From Conchocele bisecta (taxonomy: Eukaryota; Mollusca; Bivalvia; Lucinida; Thyasiridae): a stretch of 64,000 nt of DNA. The notes below the pieces were generated by a model. That model had not been told where the DNA came from. It did no database searches and worked only from the letters and a program-made list of their open reading frames with translations. The stretch covers positions 56,133,131-56,197,130 of the forward strand of contig CM055268.1 in NCBI GenBank assembly GCA_029237695.1, read 5' to 3'. The position numbers were made by a program, and so were the translations under genes. Below are positions 39,301 to 52,600 of the stretch, piece after piece. Each line of letters starts with the position of its first letter. Position 1 is the first letter of the stretch.

Positions 39301-42300
39301 ACCAGTAAAAAAGCAGTGCTAATTGTTATGTGCTCGATTTCATTTTTCCGCCATGCGTTCGCGCTCACCATTGGTGGAATATTAATTAGGTGTAAAGGCT
39401 GACCAATCGGAGATCGCGTATCAGTCGCGCAGATTAACTCTACCCAGATTAACTAATAAATTGTTACAGCACTGCCCACGCCCCCGGCGCATGTACCACA
39501 AATGTGTACGTGACAACTGGCCTCGTTTCGCTACGTCATAATTGAGCCAGTGCATGAGATAATCAACTTTATTATATAACTGAGATTTTCGCCGAGAATT
39601 ATTTGACTTTTTTCTGCAAATATATCGGAAAGTTGATAACATTTTCAGAGCAAATGCGTAATAATTACTAATTTAATATTCGTCAACATTCGATATCGTT
39701 TACAGAAAATGTACACTATTATTAGATTCATCTTCGTCGAAAATCTCACGTGATAAGCCTGATTACCTCATGAACTGGCGCAATATTATAACACGTCGGG
39801 CAAAACATGTCTATACAGGTCTGTACTCAAACCCACAGGTGGAATAGTGGGACGTGTGACACAAAGAAAATGACCATTACAAAAATATCCATTACCCCAC
39901 CCACTTGATCTCGTTCTATTATTAACGTCATGTACAGTACGATACCAGGTGGGTGGGATAATGTGATTTTTTTAATAGGCATTTAGTTTGGTGTCATAGG
40001 TCCGAGTCTTCCACCTGTGCTCACCATATGAGTAAACACAGATTGCAACGCACGAGCTTGTCCGTGATGTTGCAGCTGATGGAACAGGATATCGGTCATT
40101 GGGTCATTGCGTCATCATTACTACACTTTTTTCTACACGCGTTTACAATAATGGATTGCACGGACCTGCGTAGATCTACATTCTACAGAACATGATGAAT
40201 AAATAAAACATGACGTTATACAATTCTTGGATTCAATATATTTATTACATGCGAAGATAACAGTGAAAACTTATGGCATATTATAGGCATTGGCGACGTC
40301 GTTCATTCGCAGTCACAGTGTACAGTGTACATGTATTTTTTTTTTTTACATTATGACGCGTCTTGGGCGAGAACGGATATAGCACTGTTCGGATAAGCAA
40401 CACGGAAGGTTGTATGTCGCCGGACTTCCGTGTACTAACGGGGTCGCACTGTACATGCGGAATTATATTCCGCATGTACTCTGAAAATCTTGTCAACTTT
40501 TGACGCCATTTACAAAACATATATATTGTAAAATTTTTAAACGTATTTCATTAAATTTGGAGATCTCCGAAGGTACAAAATCACATGGCATGTCTCATAT
40601 GAACTCCTGATCAAATAGCTTACAGCTGTAGCCTGATAACAATCCACATGTTTATAGCTTTTTAAAAGCATGACGGGTGTTTCATTAACGGAATGACAAA
40701 CAGTGCAGATCCTGATTAGCACAGGCGGATCTGAATCTAAACTGGTCGCCACACCCATAAGCCACATTTCTCCAGTCTCTGCCACAGATATGGGTCTACA
40801 CTGCTTGCATCAGCTCAAATTTATCTAGCTTCCCACTCAGTCGCAGAACAGAAATGTTATAAAGCCCATTTCAGTGGAAGCTGGTGGGTAGAAATCTGTT
40901 AGGAACTAAACTGGTCACAACTGCCACAAAGCTTCATTTCTCCGGAAATTGGGTGGCAGGGTATGCATATCTTAACGGTGGAGGTGGGTGGCAGGTGGGA
41001 GCACGCGATGGGTAATTTAACGATCGGGGTTCATCCTTACTGGAATCCCGACTGGAGACCTGGTTTGGCCCTCACATACGTCTTTGGCATTTTGTGTGTG
41101 ACAATTGAATCTGGTTATACCCCTTATGTGAGTATTACGATTATTCGTAATCCTATTTTAGGGGAAGGGGCCAAGTGACGTTGGTGTGGTATGGACCTGG
41201 CACCAGGTCAGGTTATTCTAATTTCAGGACTGAATATATTTGTTCTCGATGTAAATATTCCGTTCTGATTTTGGGATTTTCCCCCCAATGCAGCAGGTTA
41301 AAATGGGATCGAACCCGTTTGCCCGGCCTTACATGACCGTAGCTGTTGATAGGCCGTTAAACACTAATAAACAAACAAACAAACAGACTTAACGGTGGAG
41401 CCACGTTTTAGGATTCATATCTTAGTGGTGAATCTATCGTTAACAATTCATATCTTAACGGTGAACCAATCTTTAAGGATTCATATCTTAAAAGTGAACC
41501 CATCTTTAAGGATTCATATCTTAAGAGTGGATCATCTTTAAGGATTCACATCAGAACAGTGAATCCATCTTTAAGGATTCATATCTTCCTAAGAGTGGAT
41601 CATCTTTAAGGACTCATATCTAACAGTGAATCCATCTTTAAGGATTCATATATTAGTGGTAAGGATTCATATTAACAGTGAATCCATATTTAAGGATTCA
41701 TATCTTAACAGTGGATCCATCTTTATAAGTCTTTATATCTTAACCTCATCTGAATATACAGTAGTGAATCTTACTGGAATTCACACTTCAGGCAAAGTAT
41801 CTGGTAATTAAGGATCCTGACATTGGATCAGGACAATGCCTTTCAGTGTTGAACTTTTTTTTATTATAATTTTAGTGCTGAATGTACACTGCTCCCCCCC
41901 CCCCTGACACACATACACCAGACAGGTGCATTCCTGTCTGTATATGACTTTGTTGACAGTGCTCCAGATAATAAATTAGTAATTGAGTATTGTCACTCCA
42001 TCATTTGTGAAGCAATTGGGTATTTCAACATTTTAATTGGGTGAAATAGAATCACACTACTGTTTACACATCAACAGACAGCAATTATTTAATAGTTTGC
42101 TTCGAAATGAAAACACATCTTGGTATTTCATTAGAATTGTCTCCTTGGAGACAATTCTAATGAAATACCAAGTTGTGTTTTCATGGAAAAAAAATATATA
42201 TTTGTGGTCTGTTTATTGTTTTCTTTAGCATGATAAAGGTACCACAAATTTTTCATTGCTTTTTGATACTCACTACTTCTGATTTCAATTGGCTGTTTGG

Positions 42301-43577
42301 CAATTTTAATTGGGTATTTACGCAAATACGTACCTTATCTGGAGCTCTGGTTGAAATCACATAACACCCCAATCAATCAATCCGATCAATGGACAAGTCA
42401 ACCTTTCAGGAGCTGCGCAATATCAACGACATCTTGAAGCAGGTGTTTTTGCTGCTGCCCCAGTACTGTCTTGGTCGTGGCCTGTTTGACATGGCCAAGA
42501 ATCAGCTGATTGCTGACGCATTCGAACTTTCTGGTGGGTATATACAGTGCATCAAATATATACATAGAGTTTGCCATATGTGCAGCTAGCCTCGTTTGCA
42601 TACACAAAACTGTTCATGTACATGGTATAAATTTATGTTTTAAACACTCTTGACTCTGCCCTGGGTCCCAATAATGAATGTATTTTTGGGATACAGCTCT
42701 GTCACATTGTAATCCTATTACTTTTATGGGAAGGGGCCGATACTTTTAAGGGAAGGGGTCAAGTGACTTTGGTGTGGTATTGACCTGGCACCAGGTCGGG
42801 TTATTCTAATTTCAGGGTGGAATTCTTTTTTTCTATGTAAATATTCCGTTCTGATTTTGGAATTTTCAGCAGCAGGTTAAATATGAGATCAAACTTGTTA
42901 GCTCGGCCATTGTCTGTTTATGGCATCAAATCAATATTTACACGTTTTGGTTTGTATTTATTATAATCATCCTGATAAATTGATGGGGAGCATATACTTA
43001 CCACATTGTGTTACCAGCATCCGCCCTCCGGCGTAGGCACTATCCTTGTGACCTTGATAACTCGAAAAGCTGAGCTTGTCTTAATTTAAAAGTTATGGAT
43101 CGTGGAGCATCTGTCGGTTTAACAACTTCCTAGTGTAATTTTGTGGCTGTTCATTCATGGTGGCTATTAATTGGCGACACGAACAGTAAGTAAAGACAAT
43201 GAATTGTCAGACCGTAAATGATGACTTGTCACCAGTCGTGACCTGCGTTGTTTGCCATTCTCATTTGCCAGTTGCTACCACATAATTCCAGCACAAAAAA
43301 TATTTACACATTTCCCTACATTTGATTGGCTCGTAGCAAGTCTCTGTCCAAAATTTATATTCCAGTAAACTCCCACGCCAAACTACTTTCCGTAACCGTG
43401 AGGCGCAGTTAAAATAAATCTTAAGAAAACGGAAAATAAACACATTTTCTTGATGAATTTATTTCAAATGCTGGAATTATAAGGAATGAATGGCCTTTTT
43501 GTGGAATTTATCGGGGATATAAACTTGGAAAAGTCGCGGGAATACTGGACGAGGCCTTAAAAAAATACAATTTTCGG

Positions 43578-43620
<43 letters not shown>

Positions 43621-46600
43621 ATTTTCTTTTTTTTTGTGGAAAATTGTAATTTTTTATCGCTTCGTCCAGTATTCCCGCGACTTTTCTAAGTTTAAACCCC
43701 GATAAATTCCACAGAAAGGCCATTCATTCCTATAATAATTTTGAAATTTGTCGTCCCTGTTGCAACTATAGAGTTGAATCTTTCATATGACCAGCGCTGC
43801 AGATAAGGAATTCGTAATTGAGTATTGTCACTCCATCATTTCTGGAGCAATTGGGCATTTCAAAATTTTAATTGGGTACAATAAAATCACACTGCTGTTT
43901 ACACATCAGCAGACCGCAATTATTGAATAGTTTGCTAAATGAAAGCATTTCTTGGCATTTCATTACAATTGTCTCCTTGGAGACAATTCCAATGAAATAC
44001 CAAGATGTGCTTTCATGGCAAATAAGAAAAATATGCTATATTTGTGGTCTGTTTATTGTTTTCTGCAGCATGATAAATGTGTCATAAAATTGTTATTGCT
44101 TTTTGATCTGATTTCAATTGAGTTTTTGCCAATTTTAAATCGGTTTTTAAGCAAATACGCAGCTTATCTGGAGCTCTGTACGACAATTGCTTGAAGTGAT
44201 ATTATGAGAAATTGTACTAAATATTTTACATTGTAATAGTTTGTGAGATTTGGGAATTTGAAATTTGACTTGGTTTCTTTTAACCACCAGAGCTCCAGAT
44301 AAGTTGTATATCTAAAGAGTAGTATTCACCCATATTTCAAATTCAATGCGTATTTTACTTTTACAAATGTATTTTTCATTTTCTTCGTTATTAAATAGGG
44401 AACAAATGATAAAAAATACAACAAATAAAAAATTTCACTTTGAGCTGCAAAATGCTTTTTTCAGCTCAACTAAGGGCTATTCCAGGAAAAATGATCTGGG
44501 GGGTTGGACCGCACTTTTTTTTTTTTATCCTCCCACCCACAGAATTTAATTATGTCTCATCCCCACAACCAACAGCACTGATATTTAGCTGTTCCCCACT
44601 ACCAACAGAACTCAATTTGTGTAAACCTCCCCTACCACCAGTACTGAATTAATAAAATAGAATCTCACGTCTTCGCCTCGCGATTTGGTCTCGCGTCTTT
44701 GTTTTTCCTCAATAAACATGTATTGGCAGCACATCAAAATCGTCTAAGACAAGTGTCGTGTTTTGTCAAACCATGTTTTATGTCAAAACTATTGATGTTT
44801 GTCCACATTTGTTAAATTTCTTCATAAAACCATGTTTTGGCAGCACATGACTCACATGAGAATCGTCGTCTCCTTAGACTATTTATACGTGTCCTGTTAG
44901 GGACGTTTTACAATTTCGCGTTTTCGCGATCTTGCGCACAGGTCGAGATCGCGAAAACGCAAAGCGTGATCGCGAGAGCTGAAACGAAAATGCAGCATAA
45001 TCTCAACAAAACATGTTTTGACAGTACTGTGCTGCTGCATATGAGAATCGTCTCCTACTGACGATTTTCAAGTTTTGTCAAAATATATTTTTGTAGGATT
45101 TCTTTTTTAGATTAGTTTTCATGTTTTTAATTTCTTGATAAAAATATTTTGACATCACACGAGAATCGTCTCCCAAGAGATATATTGATAGAAGAAATAT
45201 TGATGCTTTTATATTCGTTTTATTCCTTAATAAAACATGTTTGGTAGCAGATGAGAATTGTCTCGATTTGTACGTGTCGTGTTTGGGACATGTTACAATC
45301 TCGCGTTTTCGCGATCTCGCGCATAGGTCGATATCGCGAAAATGCGAAGCGTGGTCTCCAGAGCTCCAAACGAAAACGCGACATAGTTTTAACAAAACTT
45401 GTTTTTACTGCACTGTGCATATGAGAATCGTCTCCTAAGATGATTCTCAAGTTTTTTCAAAACATGTTCAAAACATGGAAAGATATTTTTTTCATATTTT
45501 TAATTTCTTAATAAAACTATATTGGCAGCACACTAGAATCGTCTACTAAGACTAAATATTGATGCTTTTATATTCGTTTTATACCTTAATAAAATAGGTT
45601 TGGTAGCAGATGAAAATCGTCTCAATTTCGGGGGGGGGGTGGGTGGGGGGGGGTGGGGTGACAAATCGCCAGTAATTCAGCCATAAATTAAATGCTCTCC
45701 TCGCTGCCAGTATTACCTGTATACTGGCACGTTGATGCGCGGTGGGAGGATCGTCTAATTGACATACTATATATAATATACTACAGTCGTTTCTGTCAAA
45801 ATGTTCCGGGTTTACACGTGTACAAAGTGTTGTGCGTTGCGTATCCGTGGAGTTTCCGTTAGTTGCGTTTCAAACCATGTGTCGTCTACGTGTAATACGT
45901 TTTCGGCCATGCGTTGCGTTTCCCCTCTCTTGCGCATGCGCGAAAGTCGAACAAACCGTGTGCAGGTACCACAGGTATTCGCTTTTAAACTAAATGGTTT
46001 GACAATGTGTATTACACGTGTACGAACCGTATTATACGTTTAAACAACGTATACAACGCTTTTAAACTAAATGGTTTGACAATGTGTATTACACGTGTAC
46101 GAACCGTATTATACGTTTAAACAACGTATACAACGCTACAGCAAACCGTTGCGTTCGCGTTGAGTTTGCAAGTGTTGTCTACGGTGGAACAAAAATGGAG
46201 ACTGCACTGTATTTTACTATTATTTTTATTCTTCATCTACATTGCTTGGCCCTAAATGATACTCTTTTGTGTTGATGGGCCGTTAAGCACCATTCCATTC
46301 CATTCTACCGAAGACGCGTCCTTGCGTATGTAACAATTTGCCAAAAATATCGTGAACGACGCCTGAAAATGCGGGCGCGCCGCAAGTGTTTGTCTTATTC
46401 GTCGATGGCGAAATGGAAGCGAACGAACAACGCTTGGTACTAATTGCAGCTTCCGGACGTAATTATCTATCGGCAGTTTTCACTGGACGCTACTTTGGAA
46501 GTGTCATTTTGTTGGCCAATCGACATGAGCGTTTTACAATGCATGATGTGAAATAGAAGCTGTGAGGCCGCGAACACCCACAGCATTGAATTAATTATAT

Positions 46601-49600
46601 GAGTGCACCCCCCACTAACAGAATCAAATAAATTGAATACCCGCTACCAACAAGAACAATATAGCTTCCGACACCACAACCAACCGGAATTAATTTTGTC
46701 GGACACCCCCGACCCACAGGTCAAAAATAAAAGTGCGGTCCGACCCCCTAGAGAATTTTTCCTGGAAAATGTTCAACTTTATTACAGTATTTTCACTACT
46801 CAATTTGAAAACCAATGTGTATTTTTGAATTACTGTGAGTATTTTGTACTCCCACTTTTGATAATCAATGCGTATTCTGCTAAAATAATTGCCTAAAATA
46901 CGCCAATACGCACCTTATCTGGAGCTCTGACCACCAAGTATATCTATATTTTATAGGGGAAAAAGTCACGCTGCCGGGTCCATTTGAGTGGGATCAGGTG
47001 GGCAGGAACCTGTTCAGCATGTTTATGCTGGGAATCCTCTTCTTCATCATCAATCTGCTCATCGAGTACAATTTCTTCATCCACTCCAAGTAAGGACCAT
47101 CCCATTTATTGCTTGTGAGAAGAACACCTTATGATATCAATTTTGATCCTGTCGCATAGTGATAATGAAATATAGGGATGCAAAAGTCGTCCTTCCGTCC
47201 GTCTGTATGTCACGTTTTCCATTTTGTTACTCATTTACCACAGGACCAATTGGCTTGAAACTTCATGTACATGTTTCTCATCTTTCATATTTCCATTTTC
47301 CGCACCACCCATGCTTCCCTAGGTCAAGGTCAAATATCTTCGAAATTGCACATTCACTAGATGTGTGCGTTTCTCCATTCCCCTATAATTCCAGCACAAA
47401 AATATTTACACAATTCCCTAACATTTGATTGGTCCATAGCAAGTCTCTGTCCAAAATTTATATCCCAGTAAACTCACATGCCAAACTACTTTCCGTAACC
47501 GTCAGGCGCAGTTAAAATTAATTTATTTCAAATGCTGGAATTATAAGGAATGAATGGCCTTTTTGTTGAATTTATCGGGGATATAAACTTGGAAAAGTCG
47601 CGGGAATACTGGACGGGACCTTCCGGCCTTCGTCCAGTATTCCCGCGACTTTTCCAAGTTTATACCCCACCCCGATAAATTCCACAAAAAGGCCATTAAT
47701 TCCTATAGTAACTTCTTTACTGTGTGAACGATTGACTTGAAACTTCATGTGCATGTTTCTCATCATTTGTATTTCTATTGCCCACCACACCCATGCTTCC
47801 CACATGCCCAAGGTCAAGGTCAAGTAACTTCACATTCAAAATTTCACATTCAGTAGATGGGTGCACGTTTCTCAATTCCGTGACCCCTATAACTTCATGT
47901 TTCTCATCATTCATATTTTCATTCCCTATCCCACCCATGCTCCCCCTGTGCCCAAACTTTAAAATTTCACAGAAAATCTCACAGTTTCTGTATTAACTTC
48001 TTTCAATGAAATAATCGCACATCTTTTTATGAACAATCTCACATGGCTTACCTCATTTATAGAGTATTGAAGCCGACGGGTGCAGCCCTGGATGACGAGG
48101 ATGAAGACGTGGCGCGGGAGAGACGTCGTGTCATGGGTGGCGGCGCCAAGGACGACATGCTACGTATACAGGAGCTCACAAAGGTATGTGTTGGTTTGTG
48201 TAGCCTATTTCACCAACATTGCAAAGTATACTTTTCTAGCAAAGTATACTTTGAGCGAGTAATCATTTATTTTTCCGGCAATACATTATTTCATACAGAA
48301 CTAACGACTGCATATATTTGATGATTAAAAGTATGCAGAATTATTATACTGATTTTATTACATTATCACAGCCATTTTGGCTGTGATAATGTAATAAATT
48401 CAGTATAATAAAAATTAATAAATTTATCCTTAAATTGAAAAAATTTCCCTCAAAGTATACTTTGCTAGAAAAGTATACTTTGCAATGTTGATGAAATCGG
48501 CTACAGATATGTCACTATTCCTAAAGTCTGATCAGGATCTGCACTGTTCGACATTCCATCAAGGAAACATATGCCATGCTTCTAACAAGCAATATAGATT
48601 GTCTATTAAAACGTAACTGAGAGTGTACTTATTGCATAGTAGCTCGCTACAGTATGTGTCAATTTCTTATTATGTTACTAGTCCCTAAGTGACAATAAAT
48701 AAAACTGAACTGTGCATTTAATGATAGTATAGTAGTTCCCTAAAGTATTTGTCGGTTTCTAATTTGGAAATGATTCTAAAGTACTGTCAAAGCAGGCTTT
48801 TGAAGAGAGAAATGGAAAATAAACAGCAGACGACAAAATGTAATTCAGCAGTGTAAGGGTTAGTACACGCTACACAAGTGAATTATACAGCGGATGGCAA
48901 ATTTATGAACCAGAAATGTCCCTGCAAGCTGATGATATAACTATTTCTTACATTCCGGCCAGTAGATTACAGAAATCTAACAGTGAATTACACCACTCAG
49001 CGGCAGTAGTTTACACCACTCTCGTGTTTACCATATATGGAGAAATGACGTCGGTAACATCGCAATGACGTGTTTCCTTCGGCCAATCAAATCATGCACT
49101 CGGACACGCCCTCTGAATTGTGAGACAGTCGCCGTCATTACGGCCCACCTCCAGAAATTAATTTGTATATCTCTTGGCCACATTTTACGCTTGATTCTCT
49201 TTGTTTTTATGAAGAAGCATGTGTGAAATGAAAGGAAATGTTTATTTATCCATGTGAGTTGATTATCTTGAAATAATGCCCTCGTGAGAGGGTCCTTACC
49301 ACTAAACAAACTCGGTTCGCTACGCTCACTTGTTTGTTGAGCGTAATGACCCAATCACTTGTGCATTATTTCACGATAATCAGTTCACCTTGTTAAATAA
49401 ACGGTACACGATTGTTGCAGGTATATCGGTCACATGGCCGTGGTAAGTTGATGACGGTTGTAGACAGACTGTGCGTGGGTGTGCCCAAAGGTCAGTGTTT
49501 TGGCCTACTGGGGGTGAACGGTGCTGGCAAAACTACAACGTTTAAGATGCTCACCGGGGACGAGAGACTTACAAGGGGGAATGCTTACGTTGCTGACCAC

Positions 49601-52600
49601 AGGTAATTCTGAACCACATATGAGACACGCCATGTGATTTGTACCTAAGAACATGTGCAATTTTTCGTGGAGTATAATTACAAAAACTGTGATATTTTCT
49701 GCAAATGTGGAATTCAGTTCTCCGAATTTCCTCGCCTCACCTAATATAATAAACTTGATGTGAAATTACACTAGCCTGCTATTCTTATATATTGTAAAGG
49801 TCGATCAGACTCGGGTATGAAACGGTCAGAATTTCTTGACAAGCCTTGCAATTGCTACGTTTGTTCCTGGCCACACCGGATAAACTTTTCTTAAACATTG
49901 TAAGGGTCAGTCAGACTCGGGTATGAAACCTGTAGCAAATCCTCAGCAAGCAAGCTGGGGAATTCTACTCTAGCATATTTCATCAAAATTGCAAAGTATA
50001 CTTATCTTGCTACGTACACTTTGAGGGAGAAATTTCAATTTAAGGATAAATTAATTTTTATTATACTGAATTTATTACATTATCACAGCCATTTTGGCTG
50101 TGTATGAATAATTGTAATACATTCAGTATATAACTTCTGCATTATCTTTTAATCTTACATAATATGCAGTTGTTAGTTCTATAAGAAATACTGCATTTCG
50201 GGAAATATAAATGATTACTCCCTCATATTATATCTGGATTATTGATATGATTAGCAATTTTGATAAATGCGGCTACTGGTTTCCTAGCTAGCTGAGCCTG
50301 ATAAACTTAATATCAAGGGCAATGCCTGTAGCTGATTTAACCAAAATTGCTACGTATTGTTATCTAGCTAGGGTAAGTATACTTTGAGTGAGTAATTATG
50401 TATTTTTTACCTGAAATGCATTATTTCAGATAGAACAAATCCCTGCTTATATTTAATTATGAAAATTATGCAGCTGTCATATTCTTTATTTATTACATTA
50501 CCACAAACATTGTTTTCATTGGAAAATGTTTTTTAAATAAAATTATCAATGAATTAATGCATAATTTGAAAATTGCTACCCCAAAGTAATTGAAAGTATA
50601 TATACTTAGCTAGATAAGTATACTTAGCAATTTTGGTGAAATCAGTTTCTGGTATTCTCGATGTAGCATCCTGAATGACATGGTGGCCGTGCGACGTGAC
50701 ATCGGCTACTGTCCCCAGTTTGACGCCCTGGACCCCTTGCTTACTGGAATGGAACATCTGAGGTTCTATGCCAGGCTACGAGGCATAGCCGAGGATGAGG
50801 TGAAACATGTGAGTACTGGGCCGCTGATTATAAAGCTTCCTGGGTATGGAATATTTTTTCTGTGTATAGACCAGGCGCCCGTTTCACTAAACTCTGTACG
50901 ACTAAAATGTTCATAAGTGTAAATCCAATAATTGTTTATAAGAAAACATTGTTAGTGTGAAATTTACAGACTATCATAATTTTGCACTTACGAACATTTT
51001 AGTCGTATGAAGTTTAGTGAAACGGCCCCCAGTCTTATAAATAGGTTATCGACCTTGGAAATCACAAATAATTTTTCCTTAAATCAACTTCCAGGGCATC
51101 CTTAAAATCATAATTAGCTGAATGTGTCGGTTTGAAGTCGCATTGCTTACTGTCTATTCCACATGAGCTTCGCTCAGGTGAGCTATTGTTACCGCAATGT
51201 GTCCGTCGTCCGTCCGTCCGTGAACATTATCAAACGTCTTCTCCTCAGTAACCATTGGGCCTATAGTCACCAAACTTCATGGTCATGGTCCTTAGGTAGG
51301 GGGATTGCAAAATTGTTAAAATGACGTCATTACGTAATCCAAGATGGCCGCTGTCTAAAAATAGCACAAATTCTTCAAAAATCTTCTTCTCAAGAACCGC
51401 CAACCGGATTTTGACAAAACTTGGTAGGAATGATCGATGTACAATGCTCTTTCAAAGTTGTTAAAATGGTGATCCCGGGGTCAAAAATGGGCGTGGCCCG
51501 TGGTGTCAAATTGGGGTCAAATTGGGGTCAAATTTTATTTTTAAACGAATATGGTCATGTCTATATCAAATTGAAGGTATCAAAGAGGCGATCACTTTGG
51601 TACATTTTTGTCTAAATTGGATGGTCATGTCATCCAAGATGGCCGCCGAAAGGTCAAAAGGTCGTTCTTTTATTAGAGATTTCAAAATTCTTCTTCACAC
51701 GAACCGCTTGGCCCATGGTGGCCAAACTTCACAGTTATGGTCCGTGGGTGAAGCCTTTTTAGATTTGTTAAAACGGAGGTCGTCGCTAATCCAAGATGGC
51801 CGCTGTCTAAAAATAGCACAAATTCTTAAAAAAAAATATTTCATGAACCGCAAGCCGGATTTCGACGAATCTTGGTAGGAATGATCGATGTACAATGCTC
51901 TTTCAAAGTTGTTAAAATGATGACCCCGGCGTCAAAAATGGGCCTGACCCGTGGTGTCAAATTTGGGTTAAATTTTATTTTTGACCGAATATGGTCATGT
52001 CTATATCAAATTGAAGGTATCAGAGAGATGATCACTCTGGTACATTTTTTGTTGAAATTGGATGGTCATGTCATCCAAGATGGCCGCCGAAAGGTCTAAA
52101 GGTCGTTCTTTTGTTAGAGATTTCAAAATTCTTCTTCACACGAACCGCTTGGCCCATGGTGGCCAATGGTCCATGGGTGAAGCCTTTTCAGTTGTTAAAA
52201 CGGAGGTCATCGCTAATCCAAGATGGCCACCATCTAAAAATAGCACAATTTTTTTAAAACATGAACTCAATGTCACATTCTCCTCTGGTGTTCATGGAGT
52301 CAGGTGAGCGAGTTAGGGCCATCATGGCCCTCTTGTTTCTGTTGACACTTCGTCGGCAGCAAAATGTGGAACAGACACTAAACAATCTGACATTCTTACT
52401 GCAGTAGACTTCACCAAAATTGCTAAGCATATTTACCTAGCTAAGTATACTTTGAGGGAGAAATCATTTATTTTTCCCGAAATGCATTTTTTCATATAGA
52501 ACTAACGACTGCATATATTTGATGATCAAAAGTATGCAGAATTATTATACTGAATTTATTACATTATCACAGCCAAAATGGCTGTGATAATGTAATAAAT

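Noticed and set aside
51421..52307. Two similar open frames beginning [16 protein letters not shown]
   Set aside because: They are the two 451-bp core units of a non-coding element. The frames diverge and hit stops differently.
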